Source of the DNA: Vibrio aestuarianus
GTDB lineage: Bacteria; Pseudomonadota; Gammaproteobacteria; Enterobacterales; Vibrionaceae
Length of the DNA stretch: 59,586 bases
Assembly: GCF_012395185.1 (NCBI RefSeq)
Contig: NZ_JAAZTU010000028.1
Coordinates: forward strand, 1 to 59,586
Reading direction: 5' to 3'
Under the pieces are notes generated by a model, which saw only the letters and a list, made by a program, of their open reading frames with translations, was not told the origin of the DNA and made no database searches. Position numbers and translations under genes: made by a program. Positions 40,363-50,597 of this stretch are shown here, in pieces; positions within the stretch are counted from its first letter, which is position 1; each line of letters starts with the position of its first letter.

Positions 40363-41667
40363 ATGCGTATCCGCAGCTCGTTCACTCAATCGATTCTACT
40401 TTTCTTTTCATTACTCATCGCTAGTCAAGTGTACTCTTACTATGCGGTGTTCAATTATGCTTTGATGCCAAGTTTGCAGCAGTTCAATAAAATTCTCGGT
40501 CATGAAATTAACCTGATGCTAGATGATGCCGCAAGCGATACTGATGGGTTGGATATGGATGCCCCGCAGCGCCGCCGTGTTTTAGAGCAGTTAGGGGTAA
40601 CGATTCATGCCGAAGACAGTGAAATCGCACAAGAGTATGAACAGGCGATCAGCATTGATTTGATGAGTGAGGAGATGACGCATGAGCTCGACTCTCCCAC
40701 TGATGTACGCATGATGCTCGGCAAAGAGAGTTACATTTTATGGATAAAAGTGGAGTCGTTCCCCGGATCATTGATTCGAATCCCACTGTCTGAGTTGCAA
40801 AAAGAAGATTTTTCACCGTTATTTCGCAATAGTTTGATGATGGCTATTTTGATTGTTGTCGGCGGGTGGTTGTTTATCCGTTTACAAAATCGTCCTTTAA
40901 TTGCTCTAGAAAAAGCGGCTAAGGCGGTGGGGCGAGGTGACCATCCACCGCCATTGCCAGTAAAGGGGGCATCGGAAATTCGTTCCGTCACAGTGGCGTT
41001 CAACCAAATGTCACAAGGGATACAAGCCTTAGAGGAAGATAGAGCATTACTGATGGCAGGTATAAGCCATGACCTACGCACGCCATTGACGCGCATTCGT
41101 CTTGCGACGGAGATGATGTCACCTCAAGACAGCTATCTAGCGGAAGGGATCATCAGTGATACCGAGGAGTGCAATGAGATTATCAGTCAATTTATGGATT
41201 ATCTAAAACCGGTCAATATCCAGACATTTGAGAAGGTTGATCTCAATGAGATAGCCAACGATGTCGCAACTGCTGAAGGGGGATATGAGATAAAGATTGA
41301 TGTATCTTTGCATTCATCGATGCAGACCGCTTTCGGTAACCCCATTGCAATTAAGCGTGCGGTGAGTAACTTGGTGGTGAATGCGATTCGTTACGGAAAT
41401 GGATGGGTAAAAGTCAGCACGGGCACCACTGCCGATAATAAAATGGCGTGGATATGTGTTGAAGATAATGGTCCCGGTATTGAGCCTAGCCAAGTGAGTA
41501 AAGTATTTGAACCTTTTACGCGTGGAGATACTGCACGAGGCAGCGAAGGGACCGGATTGGGGCTTGCGATCGTCAAACGTATTGTCGGACAGCACCATGG
41601 TAGCGTGACGGTTCGTAATCGCAGTGAAGGTGGTTTGAAAGCGCAGATCAGCTTCCCAACTAAATGA
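40363..41667 (+). CDS. envZ: EnvZ osmosensor histidine kinase
   Basis: 434 residues: membrane segment one (about 10-30), a periplasmic part, membrane segment two (about 158-175), HAMP, DHp with [12 protein letters not shown] (H236) and an ATPase domain with N, G1 (DNGPGI) and G2 (GTGLGLAI) boxes. It phosphorylates and dephosphorylates OmpR. SD AAGGT precedes the ATG. Unlike E. coli, where I recall the two genes overlapping, here a terminator-like hairpin separates them. Confidence 0.96.
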   Translation: MRIRSSFTQSILLFFSLLIASQVYSYYAVFNYALMPSLQQFNKILGHEINLMLDDAASDTDGLDMDAPQRRRVLEQLGVTIHAEDSEIAQEYEQAISIDLMSEEMTHELDSPTDVRMMLGKESYILWIKVESFPGSLIRIPLSELQKEDFSPLFRNSLMMAILIVVGGWLFIRLQNRPLIALEKAAKAVGRGDHPPPLPVKGASEIRSVTVAFNQMSQGIQALEEDRALLMAGISHDLRTPLTRIRLATEMMSPQDSYLAEGIISDTEECNEIISQFMDYLKPVNIQTFEKVDLNEIANDVATAEGGYEIKIDVSLHSSMQTAFGNPIAIKRAVSNLVVNAIRYGNGWVKVSTGTTADNKMAWICVEDNGPGIEPSQVSKVFEPFTRGDTARGSEGTGLGLAIVKRIVGQHHGSVTVRNRSEGGLKAQISFPTK

Positions 41668-41723
41668 AGTTAACGCAACATCGTTCAATATCCTATCGTG
41701 ATATTCGATCGATAAATCGATAG

Positions 41724-41755
41724 TAATAAAAATGGGCTCATCTGAGCCCATTGTT
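41724..41755. terminator. Terminator between envZ and xanP
   Basis: AATGGGCTCA (41731-41740) pairs with TGAGCCCATT (41743-41752). On the minus strand TTTTTATT follows, good for xanP; the plus-strand tail is weaker. Confidence 0.8.
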
Positions 41756-41766
41756 GTATTTGCTGG

Positions 41767-43161
41767 TTAATTCGATTTCATCTCTTCTAAGAGGCCATCT
41801 TCTTCTGGCAATCTTTCTGGCAAAATTAGATTAAGCAAAATAGCGGTAATACCGCCAGCGGCTACGCCAGATGAGAAAATACTCTTAATGAATTCAGGCA
41901 TGAATTGTAAGATTTCAGGTTTTTGAGCAATACCTAAGCCCATCGAAAATGACAGTGCCATGATCAAAATGGCGCGGCGGTCGAGTTCAACACGCGAAAT
42001 AATACGCACTCCAGCGGCTGCGATTGTGCCAAACATAACAATGGTCGCACCGCCTAATACTGGTTCAGGAATCAACTGCACAAAGCTGGCAACACCTGGG
42101 AATAAACCAAGTAGCACTAACATTGCTGAGATAAAATAACCCACGTAGCGACTTGCTACGCCAGTTAGCATGATCACGCCGTTGTTTTGGCTAAAGGTTG
42201 AATTGGGGAAACTATTAAATACCGCTGCCAGTGCAGAGTTTAGACCATCGGCTAAGACGCCGCCTTTAATCCGCTTCATGTAGATCGGTCCTTTTACAGG
42301 CTCTCCTGACACCTCTGATGTAGCGGTGATATCACCAATTGCTTCGAGAGCGGTGATCAAGAAAATTAGTACTAATGGAATAAATAGCGACCAATCAAAA
42401 CCGAGACCAAACTGCATTGGTATTGGTAGTGCAATGGTTGCTGTTTCACCTAATGAGGAGGTGTCTATCATGCCCATGAAGTACGCCATCACATAACCGG
42501 TGAGCATCGCAATCACGATCGAGGCAACACGAATGTAAGGGTTGCTTGAGCGGTTCAGTAGCACAATCAGCCCCAATACGGTTCCAGCTAGAGCCAGTTT
42601 ATCTAGGCTGCCAAAGGTTCCGTCGCTTAAAGCGGCGTAACCGCCCCCCATTGAGACTAAACCAACTTGTACTAACGTTAGGCCAATCAGTGTGACCACA
42701 ATGCCAGAGACCAAGGGCGTAATGACTCGGCGTGCGTATTCTAAAACGCGAGATAGTAAAATTTCAGCAAAAGAGGCGACCAAAATGGTGCCGAAGATTG
42801 CGGCCATCATGGTTGATATATCCGCGCCGCCCGCTTTTAGTGATAAGCCAGCGCCAATAATCGGACCAAGAAAATTAAAGCTGGTCCCTTGAATTGACAA
42901 TAACCCTGAGCCAATTGGGCCAATGGTACGAATTTGAATGAAAGAGGATAAACCAGACGCGAACAATGACATGCTAATAATGGTGTTGGTTTGTTCTGGC
43001 GACACACCGAGAGCTTGGCAGATGATTAATGATGGCGTAATAACGGCAACAAACATGGCCAGTAAGTGTTGTAGGGCCGCAAAAATCGTTTGTGGCAGTG
43101 GCGGTCGATCATTGAGTTGATAAACCAAGTCAGACTTACGCGAAGCGTTTTGGGTAGTCAT
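41767..43161 (-). CDS. xanP: Xanthine permease (NCS2 family), XanP-like
   Basis: 464 residues with 12-14 hydrophobic segments. Family signatures include [12 protein letters not shown], an acidic centre ([12 protein letters not shown]) and [14 protein letters not shown]. The sequence is close to E. coli XanP (YicE) over its whole length, a proton-driven xanthine importer. A perfect PurR-type palindrome lies 164 bases upstream, supporting purine control. It is downstream of recG on the same strand but probably has its own promoter. Confidence 0.92.
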   Translation of the reverse strand: MTTQNASRKSDLVYQLNDRPPLPQTIFAALQHLLAMFVAVITPSLIICQALGVSPEQTNTIISMSLFASGLSSFIQIRTIGPIGSGLLSIQGTSFNFLGPIIGAGLSLKAGGADISTMMAAIFGTILVASFAEILLSRVLEYARRVITPLVSGIVVTLIGLTLVQVGLVSMGGGYAALSDGTFGSLDKLALAGTVLGLIVLLNRSSNPYIRVASIVIAMLTGYVMAYFMGMIDTSSLGETATIALPIPMQFGLGFDWSLFIPLVLIFLITALEAIGDITATSEVSGEPVKGPIYMKRIKGGVLADGLNSALAAVFNSFPNSTFSQNNGVIMLTGVASRYVGYFISAMLVLLGLFPGVASFVQLIPEPVLGGATIVMFGTIAAAGVRIISRVELDRRAILIMALSFSMGLGIAQKPEILQFMPEFIKSIFSSGVAAGGITAILLNLILPERLPEEDGLLEEMKSN

Positions 43162-43325
43162 AGTGTTTTCCTAATTGTGCATAGTAGCTTAGAGCCCGCT
43201 GAATGGGAGCGCTAAGTGGAGCAGATACGTCATCTGTGATTGCTGTTAGTCAGAATCCGCTCGGACTGGGAGTGGTGAGTCGCTCACCAAAAAAATTGGC
43301 GAAATTATAGAGGCTTTATCGTGAA

Positions 43326-43341
43326 AAGCAAACGTTTGCTT
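43326..43341. promoter_or_regulatory. PurR operator upstream of xanP
   Basis: AAGCAAACGTTTGCTT is a perfect 16-base palindrome that matches the PurR consensus core GCAAACGTTTnC. It lies between recG and xanP. Repression with hypoxanthine or guanine as co-repressor is expected from the family. Confidence 0.82.
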
Positions 43342-43380
43342 CTGGTGGGGGGCCAAATTAATATGCAAAGGAGTCACGTA

Positions 43381-45459
43381 CTAAGCTTTAGCGTAAACGT
43401 CTTTATCACCGAGCCAGCGTTCAATAATCGCGGTGGCGTTACTTGGATAGTGGTCGTGTAAATAACGTGCGATACGCTGTACTTCAGGTATTAAGCGCTG
43501 ATCGCGGATTAAATCGGCAATTTTAAAATCAGCCAAACCAGTTTGCTTGGTACCGAGTAATTCACCCGGGCCACGGATTTCTAAATCACGCTGGGCAATT
43601 ACAAAACCATCATTGCTTTCGCGCAATACCGCGAGTCTTTTTTGTGCCGTTTTAGAGAGTGGAGCGTGGTATAGCAATACACAATGGCTGGCGACGGAAC
43701 CGCGTCCAACGCGTCCACGTAATTGATGTAGTTGAGCTAAACCTAAGCGTTCTGGGTTCTCAATGATCATTAAACTCGAATTGGGTACATCAACACCTAC
43801 TTCAATAACGGTGGTGGCGACCAGTAAGTGTAGCTCGTTGTCTTTGAACGCTTTCATCACCGCCTGTTTTTCAGCTGGCTTCATTCTGCCATGCACTAAG
43901 CCAATTTTGACATCGGGCAATGTTCGTTGCAGTTCTTCAGCGGTATCTGCCGCAGCTTGTGCTTCTAATACTTCTGATTCATCAATTAAGGTACAAACCC
44001 AATAGGCTTGTTTTCCTTCATTGAGGCAGGCGTTACGCACTCGTTCGACGATGTCATCACGTTTGGTATCAGGAATGGCGACCGTTTGAATGGGGGTTCG
44101 CCCCGGTGGCAGTTCATCAATCACTGAAGTTTCTAAGTCAGCATAGGCGGTCATGGCCAGTGTGCGTGGAATCGGTGTGGCCGTCATTATTAACTGATGC
44201 GGATAAGCCCCTTGCTTGGCTCCTTTCTCTCGCAGTTCCAAACGCTGGTGGACACCAAAGCGATGTTGTTCATCAATGATCACCAGAGCCAAATGGTGGA
44301 ATTGCACATGTTCTTGGAACAGTGCGTGAGTACCTACTACCATTTTTGCCTCGCCGCTAGCAATACGCGCAAGTTCAGTTTCTTTGGCTTTTCCTTTTAG
44401 TTTACCCGCCAGCCAGCCAACAGTAATACCCATATTTTCAAACCAGTTGGCAAAATTGATCGCATGCTGCTCGGCCAGTAATTCGGTGGGGGCCATTAAC
44501 GCAACCTGATATCCATGTTCTATCGCGCGTAGAGCGGCCAACGCTGCCACTAATGTTTTACCGGAACCAACATCACCTTGAACCAAGCGCATCATCGGGT
44601 GTGGTTTGGCAAGGTCAGCTTCGATCTCTTGCACCACACGTGTCTGAGCATTGGTTGGCGAAAAAGGCAGTTGTTTAAGTAGCTGCTGTTTGAGGTTTGC
44701 AGATTCTGTTAGTGGCAGTGCAATATCTTGTTGCCCTTGGCTACGAACTGCCAACATCGAAAGATTCTGCGCAAGTAATTCTTCGATGATTAAGCGAATT
44801 TGTGCCGGGTGTTTACCTTCATCAAACAGTTCGAGATTGATGTCAGTTGGTGGGCGATGGACGATGTGCAGCGCTTGGGCTAGCGTTAATTGGTGATCGT
44901 ATAAACCGGAAGGCAGTAACTCTTGTACTGCGGCTTTATCGAGTAAATCGAGAGCTTGATCTGTTAGGGGGCGCAGTGTCAGTTGGCGCAGACCATCGGT
45001 GGTTGGGTAAACCGGTGTTAAGCTGGCTTCAATATCTGGTTGCTGCTGTGGGACATGGAATTTGTAATCAGGGTGGACAATTTCTAATCCAAAACCACCG
45101 CGCTTTATTTCGCCGTAAGCGTGTACTAACTTACCTTCAGAAAAGTTATTTTTCATTCCTGCTGTGAAATTAAAAAAGCGCAGTGTGATCGTACCATTGC
45201 CATCGCTGATTTTAACCGTCAGCATTTTACGTTTACCAAATACCGTATCAACGGTCATTACTTTACCCTGTACAGCAGCCCAAAGCCCAGGGTGAAGTTT
45301 GGCTATTGGGTAGATACGAGTTCGGTCTTCGTAGCGTAAAGGAAGATGAAACAGCAGATCTTGAACGTTATTCAGGCCAATTTTACTGAGCTTCTCAGCC
45401 ACTTTTGCCCCCACTCCAGAGAGTGAGGTTAAAGGAATTGCAGAAAGTAGCTGTGACAT
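43381..45459 (-). CDS. recG: ATP-dependent DNA helicase RecG
   Basis: 692 residues. An N-terminal wedge domain (OB fold) is followed by helicase motifs: Walker A GDVGSGKT, DEQH (motif II), TATPIPRT (motif III) and the C-terminal VGRGS motif VI. RecG remodels stalled forks and branch-migrates Holliday junctions. It lies between trmH and xanP on the minus strand, the familiar rpoZ-spoT-trmH-recG order. Confidence 0.97.
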   Translation of the reverse strand: MSQLLSAIPLTSLSGVGAKVAEKLSKIGLNNVQDLLFHLPLRYEDRTRIYPIAKLHPGLWAAVQGKVMTVDTVFGKRKMLTVKISDGNGTITLRFFNFTAGMKNNFSEGKLVHAYGEIKRGGFGLEIVHPDYKFHVPQQQPDIEASLTPVYPTTDGLRQLTLRPLTDQALDLLDKAAVQELLPSGLYDHQLTLAQALHIVHRPPTDINLELFDEGKHPAQIRLIIEELLAQNLSMLAVRSQGQQDIALPLTESANLKQQLLKQLPFSPTNAQTRVVQEIEADLAKPHPMMRLVQGDVGSGKTLVAALAALRAIEHGYQVALMAPTELLAEQHAINFANWFENMGITVGWLAGKLKGKAKETELARIASGEAKMVVGTHALFQEHVQFHHLALVIIDEQHRFGVHQRLELREKGAKQGAYPHQLIMTATPIPRTLAMTAYADLETSVIDELPPGRTPIQTVAIPDTKRDDIVERVRNACLNEGKQAYWVCTLIDESEVLEAQAAADTAEELQRTLPDVKIGLVHGRMKPAEKQAVMKAFKDNELHLLVATTVIEVGVDVPNSSLMIIENPERLGLAQLHQLRGRVGRGSVASHCVLLYHAPLSKTAQKRLAVLRESNDGFVIAQRDLEIRGPGELLGTKQTGLADFKIADLIRDQRLIPEVQRIARYLHDHYPSNATAIIERWLGDKDVYAKA

Positions 45460-45543
45460 AAAGTGGCTCGTTAACAGTTCATTTTGTTGTTATTCAATCA
45501 TCTAACTGTTTTTTTGTACAGGATAAAATAAGGTGAGTTGAGG

Positions 45544-46230
45544 TTACTTGCTTTGCATCGCCTGCCACCAAGCTTCATCCGCCACAATTTGTCCTACATG
45601 GTCTAATTCGGGGTAGGGTAACCCCTTACGCTTGGCCACTTTGGCTAAGACTGGATGACCACGTTCAAAAATAATGCGTTGAATGGTTTGCTCCGGTAGG
45701 AGACTCTTTTCTCGGTCATACATGCCTGCCGCTTGGCGTTGACGCTGTGCTTCATACAGAATCAAAGCACTGGCGACAGAAACATTGAGTGATTGCACCA
45801 TACCTACCATGGGAATGATGATGTCTTGGTCTGCGAGATCTAACGCTTGTTGAGTGATCCCATTTTTTTCGCCGCCTAAAATGATGGCGGTCGGTTTGGT
45901 GTAATCAATCTCTCTAAAATCCACAGCGCTATCTGATAAATGCGTCACTAATACCTGCATGCCTTGGTTTTTTAATTCACTTACCGCATCGCCGATGGTG
46001 TCATGGGTATCGACCTCGACCCAGTTTCTTGCCCCCGCTGAAGTATGGGCTAGAGTACGCATTTTTTTGTCTGGCCACACGGCATGAATTTTATGTAAGC
46101 CAGTTGCATCCGCGGTGCGGATAACCGCTGACACATTGTTGGGTTTGTGAACTTCCTCTAGGCATAGGGTGAGGTCTGGTTGACGAGCTTTTAATACTTG
46201 TTGGATTCGTTGGTATCGTTCGATATTCAT
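45544..46230 (-). CDS. trmH: tRNA (guanosine-18-2'-O)-methyltransferase TrmH
   Basis: 228-residue SPOUT-fold enzyme that methylates the ribose of G18 in the tRNA D-loop. Knot motifs are present: HKPNNVSAVIRTADATG at the start, ILGGEKNGI in the middle and IPMVGMVQSLNVSVA near the end. I chose ATG 46230 (MNIERYQRI), matching the family start. The longer frame to 46287 would begin inside the spoT terminator stem and adds unrelated residues. Confidence 0.95.
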   Translation of the reverse strand: MNIERYQRIQQVLKARQPDLTLCLEEVHKPNNVSAVIRTADATGLHKIHAVWPDKKMRTLAHTSAGARNWVEVDTHDTIGDAVSELKNQGMQVLVTHLSDSAVDFREIDYTKPTAIILGGEKNGITQQALDLADQDIIIPMVGMVQSLNVSVASALILYEAQRQRQAAGMYDREKSLLPEQTIQRIIFERGHPVLAKVAKRKGLPYPELDHVGQIVADEAWWQAMQSK

Positions 46231-46251
46231 AAAAAATTTAGCTTGTATGGA

Positions 46252-46286
46252 AATAAAAATGCCCTTGAGCATTAGCATCAAGGGCA
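46252..46286 (-). terminator. Terminator of spoT
   Basis: On the minus strand TGCCCTTGA (46286-46278) pairs with TCAAGGGCA (46268-46260), with an inner GC pair, followed by five T. It lies between spoT and trmH. Confidence 0.9.
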
Positions 46287-46297
46287 CGTTTTGATCT

Positions 46298-48418
46298 TTA
46301 GTTCTTTCTACGTCGCACTTTGAGTGCGTGAGGCATCACGCGAATTTTCTTCATAATGCCAGCCAAGTGAATGCGATCTTTTGTGGTCAGTAGTACCGTT
46401 ACCGTATACAAACGACCATCACGCTCTTCTGTTGATAGACCATGAATGTTTGATCCCGTTTTTGAGATCACATTGGTCAATGCCGCTAAAGCACCTTGGT
46501 GGTTTTGCATATCCACTTTAAGCTCGGTAATGAACTCTTGGTCGTAATCTTTTGACCATTCCACTGCCATGTATTTGTCCGGTTCTCGTTGATAGCCACG
46601 GACATTCGGACAAGTTTCACGGTGCACGACTAAACCACGTCCCGGAGAGACATGAGCAATGATGTGATCATCTGGAATAGGGTGACAGCAGTTCGCAAAG
46701 GTCAGCAAAATTCCTTCAGCGCCACGGATTGGTAGTTTTTTCCTCGGCTTTCCATCACTGCTTTGCACTTCGGTCAGTTCATCAGCATCGCCCAATAAGC
46801 GGCGCGCAATGACAATGCTCATCAGTTCGCCCAAACCAATGGCAGCAAGGAGATCATCGACGGAGGCAATTTTCAGTTCGCCTAATACGTGTTTGATATT
46901 GCTCTCATTGATATCACTCAGTGAGAGATCGCCCAACGCGTGGTTTAGTAAGCGGCGGCCGAGAGTGATTGACTCTTCGCGACGCATCGTTTTGAGTACT
47001 TGACGGATCTTCGTACGAGCACGAGAGGTTACTACGTAGTTGAGCCAAGCGGCGTTAGGACGAGCACCAGGTGCACTGATGATTTCTATCGTTTGGCCAT
47101 TCTTTAGGGCTTTGCTCAGTGGGTATGGGTTGCGATCTACACGTGTACCAACACAAGTATTGCCAACGTCGGTATGAACTGCGTAAGCAAAATCAACGGC
47201 GGTTGCACCGACAGGTAGCTCAACAATGCGACCTTTTGGAGTAAAGACATAAATCTCATCAGGGAAGAGATCAGATTTTACGTTTTCAATAAATTCAAAT
47301 GAGTTACCAGCACTTTGTTGAAGCTCAAGTAGGCTTTGCATCCAACGCTGCGCTTTGATTTGCGCAGTGGTACCAGTGCGGTCACCATTGCCTTTATAAG
47401 ACCAATGCGCCGCAACCCCTTTGTCCGCCATTTGATCCATATCTTCCGTTCGGATTTGGACTTCAACAGGTACACCGTGAGGGCCAACCATTGAGGTATG
47501 AAGTGATTGATAGCCATTCGCTTTTGGTACGGCAATATAATCCTTCATACGACCTGGACGAGGCTTGTAAAGGCTGTGTACTTGTCCTAACACGCGATAG
47601 CATGTATCGGCGCTATCAACGATGACACGAAATGCGTAGATATCCATGATGGTGTGAAAGCGCTGCTCTTTGGTTTTCATCTTGTTGTAGATAGAGAACA
47701 GGTTTTTTTCACGGCCAACCACGCGAACTTGCAGGTTAACGTCTTGCAGACGGCCTTCAATTTCACTATGGATACGCTGGATCATCTCTTTTCGATTACC
47801 ACGCGCTGACTTTACCACTTCTTTTAGAACACGATAGCGATTGGGATACAGTGCTTCAAAGCCAAGCTCTTCGAGTTCAGTCTTAATATTATGGATGCCC
47901 AAACGATGAGCAAGTGGGGCGTAAATCTCTAGCGTTTCGCGGGCAATACGACGTTTTTTATCAGGTCGCAGAGCGCCCAGCGTGCGCATGTTATGTGTGC
48001 GGTCAGCAAGTTTGATAAGAATAACGCGAATATCTTGCACCATGGCGAGCACCATCTTACGAAAGTTCTCTGCTTGTGCTTCTTTGCGGTCACGGAATTT
48101 AAGTTTGTCGAGCTTGGAAACGCCATCCACCAGTTCTGCAACGGCATGGCCAAATTGATTTTCGAGATCGTCTTTGGTGACGTCGCAATCTTCAATGACA
48201 TCATGTAGCAATGCCGCTTGAAGCGTTTCTAAATCTAGACGCATTTCGGCCAAGATACGAGAAACAGCAACAGGGTGAATGATATAAGGCTCGCCGCTAG
48301 AACGTGTCTGCCCTTCATGAGCCTCACGTGCGACAACATAAGATTGACGCAGAGCCTCAACTTGAGGCTCTGTTAGATATTCTTGTACAACGTCTTTAAG
48401 GCTATCAAATAGGTACAA
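46298..48418 (-). CDS. spoT: SpoT (p)ppGpp hydrolase/synthetase
   Basis: 706 residues: HD hydrolase domain with HDVIED, synthetase domain, TGS (near IVELPVGATAVDFAYAVHTD), zinc-finger region (NCCHPIPDD) and ACT domain. It controls stringent-response alarmone levels under carbon, fatty-acid and iron stress. The start is TTG 48418; the N-terminus (LYLFDSL when read literally) matches E. coli SpoT, which as I recall also starts with TTG. It lies between rpoZ and trmH. Confidence 0.97.
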   Translation of the reverse strand: MYLFDSLKDVVQEYLTEPQVEALRQSYVVAREAHEGQTRSSGEPYIIHPVAVSRILAEMRLDLETLQAALLHDVIEDCDVTKDDLENQFGHAVAELVDGVSKLDKLKFRDRKEAQAENFRKMVLAMVQDIRVILIKLADRTHNMRTLGALRPDKKRRIARETLEIYAPLAHRLGIHNIKTELEELGFEALYPNRYRVLKEVVKSARGNRKEMIQRIHSEIEGRLQDVNLQVRVVGREKNLFSIYNKMKTKEQRFHTIMDIYAFRVIVDSADTCYRVLGQVHSLYKPRPGRMKDYIAVPKANGYQSLHTSMVGPHGVPVEVQIRTEDMDQMADKGVAAHWSYKGNGDRTGTTAQIKAQRWMQSLLELQQSAGNSFEFIENVKSDLFPDEIYVFTPKGRIVELPVGATAVDFAYAVHTDVGNTCVGTRVDRNPYPLSKALKNGQTIEIISAPGARPNAAWLNYVVTSRARTKIRQVLKTMRREESITLGRRLLNHALGDLSLSDINESNIKHVLGELKIASVDDLLAAIGLGELMSIVIARRLLGDADELTEVQSSDGKPRKKLPIRGAEGILLTFANCCHPIPDDHIIAHVSPGRGLVVHRETCPNVRGYQREPDKYMAVEWSKDYDQEFITELKVDMQNHQGALAALTNVISKTGSNIHGLSTEERDGRLYTVTVLLTTKDRIHLAGIMKKIRVMPHALKVRRRKN

Positions 48419-48457
48419 ATTATAGGCCCGGAAGGTTGTTGAATTTGAATGTCAGAA

Positions 48458-48730
48458 TTAACGGTTGTGAGCGATGCTGCTTACTGCGGCTAATTCTGCT
48501 GCTTCTTGCTCTTGTTGCTCTTGACGCTCACGTGCATCAAGTACATCTTTCGTGATAAGACCTTCTTCAATTTCGCGAAGAGCGATAACTGTCGTCTTAT
48601 CGTTCTCTTCTGGCACAAGTGAATCTTTACCGCCAGTTTGCATTTGACGTGCGCGGCGAGCCGCAATCAGAACTAGGTCGAAACGGTTGCCAACTTTTTC
48701 AACAGCGTCTTGAACAGTTACGCGTGCCAT
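48458..48730 (-). CDS. rpoZ: RNA polymerase omega subunit
   Basis: The 90-residue protein begins [20 protein letters not shown] and is nearly identical to E. coli omega across its conserved first 60 residues. It binds beta-prime, assists polymerase assembly and forms part of a ppGpp site. SD GGAG precedes the ATG. It sits between gmk and spoT, linking guanine nucleotide synthesis, polymerase and stringent control. Confidence 0.97.
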   Translation of the reverse strand: MARVTVQDAVEKVGNRFDLVLIAARRARQMQTGGKDSLVPEENDKTTVIALREIEEGLITKDVLDARERQEQQEQEAAELAAVSSIAHNR

Positions 48731-48836
48731 GAGAACTCCAAATAGTTAACTAAATTTTTGAATGACGAGAAAGTATACAGCCTAACGATACTAGATTCTA
48801 GCAATTAGACTGCTCTATATCAGTTTGTGGCTGAGG

Positions 48837-49475
<639 letters not shown>

Positions 49476-49718
49476 TTAAGGTTTGGATTGAACGTTGATA
49501 ATACGTCTATCAACATTATAAAAGATAGCACTGACCGCGACAGTCACATCAAGTTTGATGGAAAATTAGGCCAGAAAAAATGGAGGCGAAGAGTAGCATG
49601 ATCTTTCAGATCTTCACAAGAGAAAGCTTGATCCCAAGTGATAAAGGAAAATACCAGTGACTCTAAAAATAGCGTAAAGAAAGTTTATTGGCTTAAACGT
49701 TTGCTTTTTTTGAGTCAC

Positions 49719-49746
49719 TTGCAGCGTAAATTGATTAATGTATAAT
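49719..49746 (+). promoter_or_regulatory. Sigma-70 promoter of yhhQ
   Basis: TTGCAG (49719-49724), a 16-base spacer and a perfect TATAAT (49741-49746). Transcription would start near 49753-49755, placing the riboswitch about 55 bases into the leader. Confidence 0.8.
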
Positions 49747-49807
49747 CGCCGCCCGCTGAGTTTTCATGCTCAGTCATACCATTTATTCGCAGAAGATTTT
49801 TCTTCAA

Positions 49808-49843
49808 TTTGGGTTCCCTCGCCCCCAAAACAAACTAAAAAGG
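49808..49843 (+). promoter_or_regulatory. preQ1-I riboswitch before yhhQ
   Basis: It folds as a small H-type pseudoknot. P1 is TTTGGG (49808-49813) with CCCAAA (49824-49829), the loop is TTCCCTCGCC, an A-rich linker follows, and P2 is CCT (49817-49819) with AGG (49841-49843). The AGG is the SD of yhhQ, so ligand binding would hide the ribosome site. This layout and the neighbouring transporter gene match the preQ1-I class. Confidence 0.85.
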
Positions 49844-49849
49844 TACAGT

Positions 49850-50524
49850 ATGAATAACTTTACCCCTGCGCAGCAGCGCAAAGCTTTGGCACTATTGGTG
49901 CTGTTTCATTTGATCATTATTGCTTCAAGCAACTACCTTGTTCAATTACCCTTTACGGTGTTTGGTTTCCATACCACTTGGGGCGCATTTACATTTCCGT
50001 TTATTTTTCTAGCGACAGACTTAACCGTGCGTATTTTTGGTGCGCCATTAGCTCGTAAGATTATCTTCTTAGTGATGTTACCGGCATTGGCAGTGTCGTA
50101 CTTTTTGTCGGTGGTGTTCTTTGAAGGTCAATATCAAGGAGTGGCTCACCTACAGGAATTTAACCTGTTTGTCGCGCGGATTGCGATTGCGAGCTTTATG
50201 GCTTACTTGCTTGGACAAATTATGGATGTTCATGTCTTTAACCGCTTACGCCAAATGAAGCAGTGGTGGGTGGCACCGACCTGTTCGACGCTATTTGGCA
50301 ATGCTCTCGATACCATCGCCTTTTTTGCTATTGCATTTTACCAAAGCCCAGATCCATTTATGGCCGAGCATTGGACTGAAATCGCGTTGGTTGATTACGG
50401 TTTTAAACTGTTGATTAGTTTAGGTTTATTTGTACCTATGTACGGTGTGTTACTGAATTATTTAATTAAGAAGCTGACGGCAGTGAACCCTGGTTTTCGT
50501 GCAGTTGGTATGAAAGCGCAATAA
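49850..50524 (+). CDS. yhhQ: Queuosine precursor transporter YhhQ
   Basis: 224 residues with six to seven hydrophobic segments, of the VUT/YhhQ family, which imports preQ0 and preQ1 for queuosine modification of tRNA. Conserved elements such as the segment FIFLATDLTVRIFG are present. ATG 49850 is the start because SD AAAAAGG precedes it, it matches the family N-terminus, and the longer frame (from 49766) would run through the riboswitch. Expression is probably repressed by preQ1. Confidence 0.93.
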   Translation: MNNFTPAQQRKALALLVLFHLIIIASSNYLVQLPFTVFGFHTTWGAFTFPFIFLATDLTVRIFGAPLARKIIFLVMLPALAVSYFLSVVFFEGQYQGVAHLQEFNLFVARIAIASFMAYLLGQIMDVHVFNRLRQMKQWWVAPTCSTLFGNALDTIAFFAIAFYQSPDPFMAEHWTEIALVDYGFKLLISLGLFVPMYGVLLNYLIKKLTAVNPGFRAVGMKAQ

Positions 50525-50550
50525 GTTTCTCTATAAATAGTTCCAAATAT

Positions 50551-50585
50551 AAAAAGCCCGAGTATGGTGAGTGCTCGGGCTTTTT
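50551..50585. terminator. Bidirectional terminator between yhhQ and gppA
   Basis: AAAAAGCCCGAG (50551-50562) pairs with CTCGGGCTTTTT (50574-50585). The A and T tracts on both sides give a good U-run in each direction for the two convergent genes. Confidence 0.93.
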
Positions 50586-50597
50586 ATTGATATTGTT

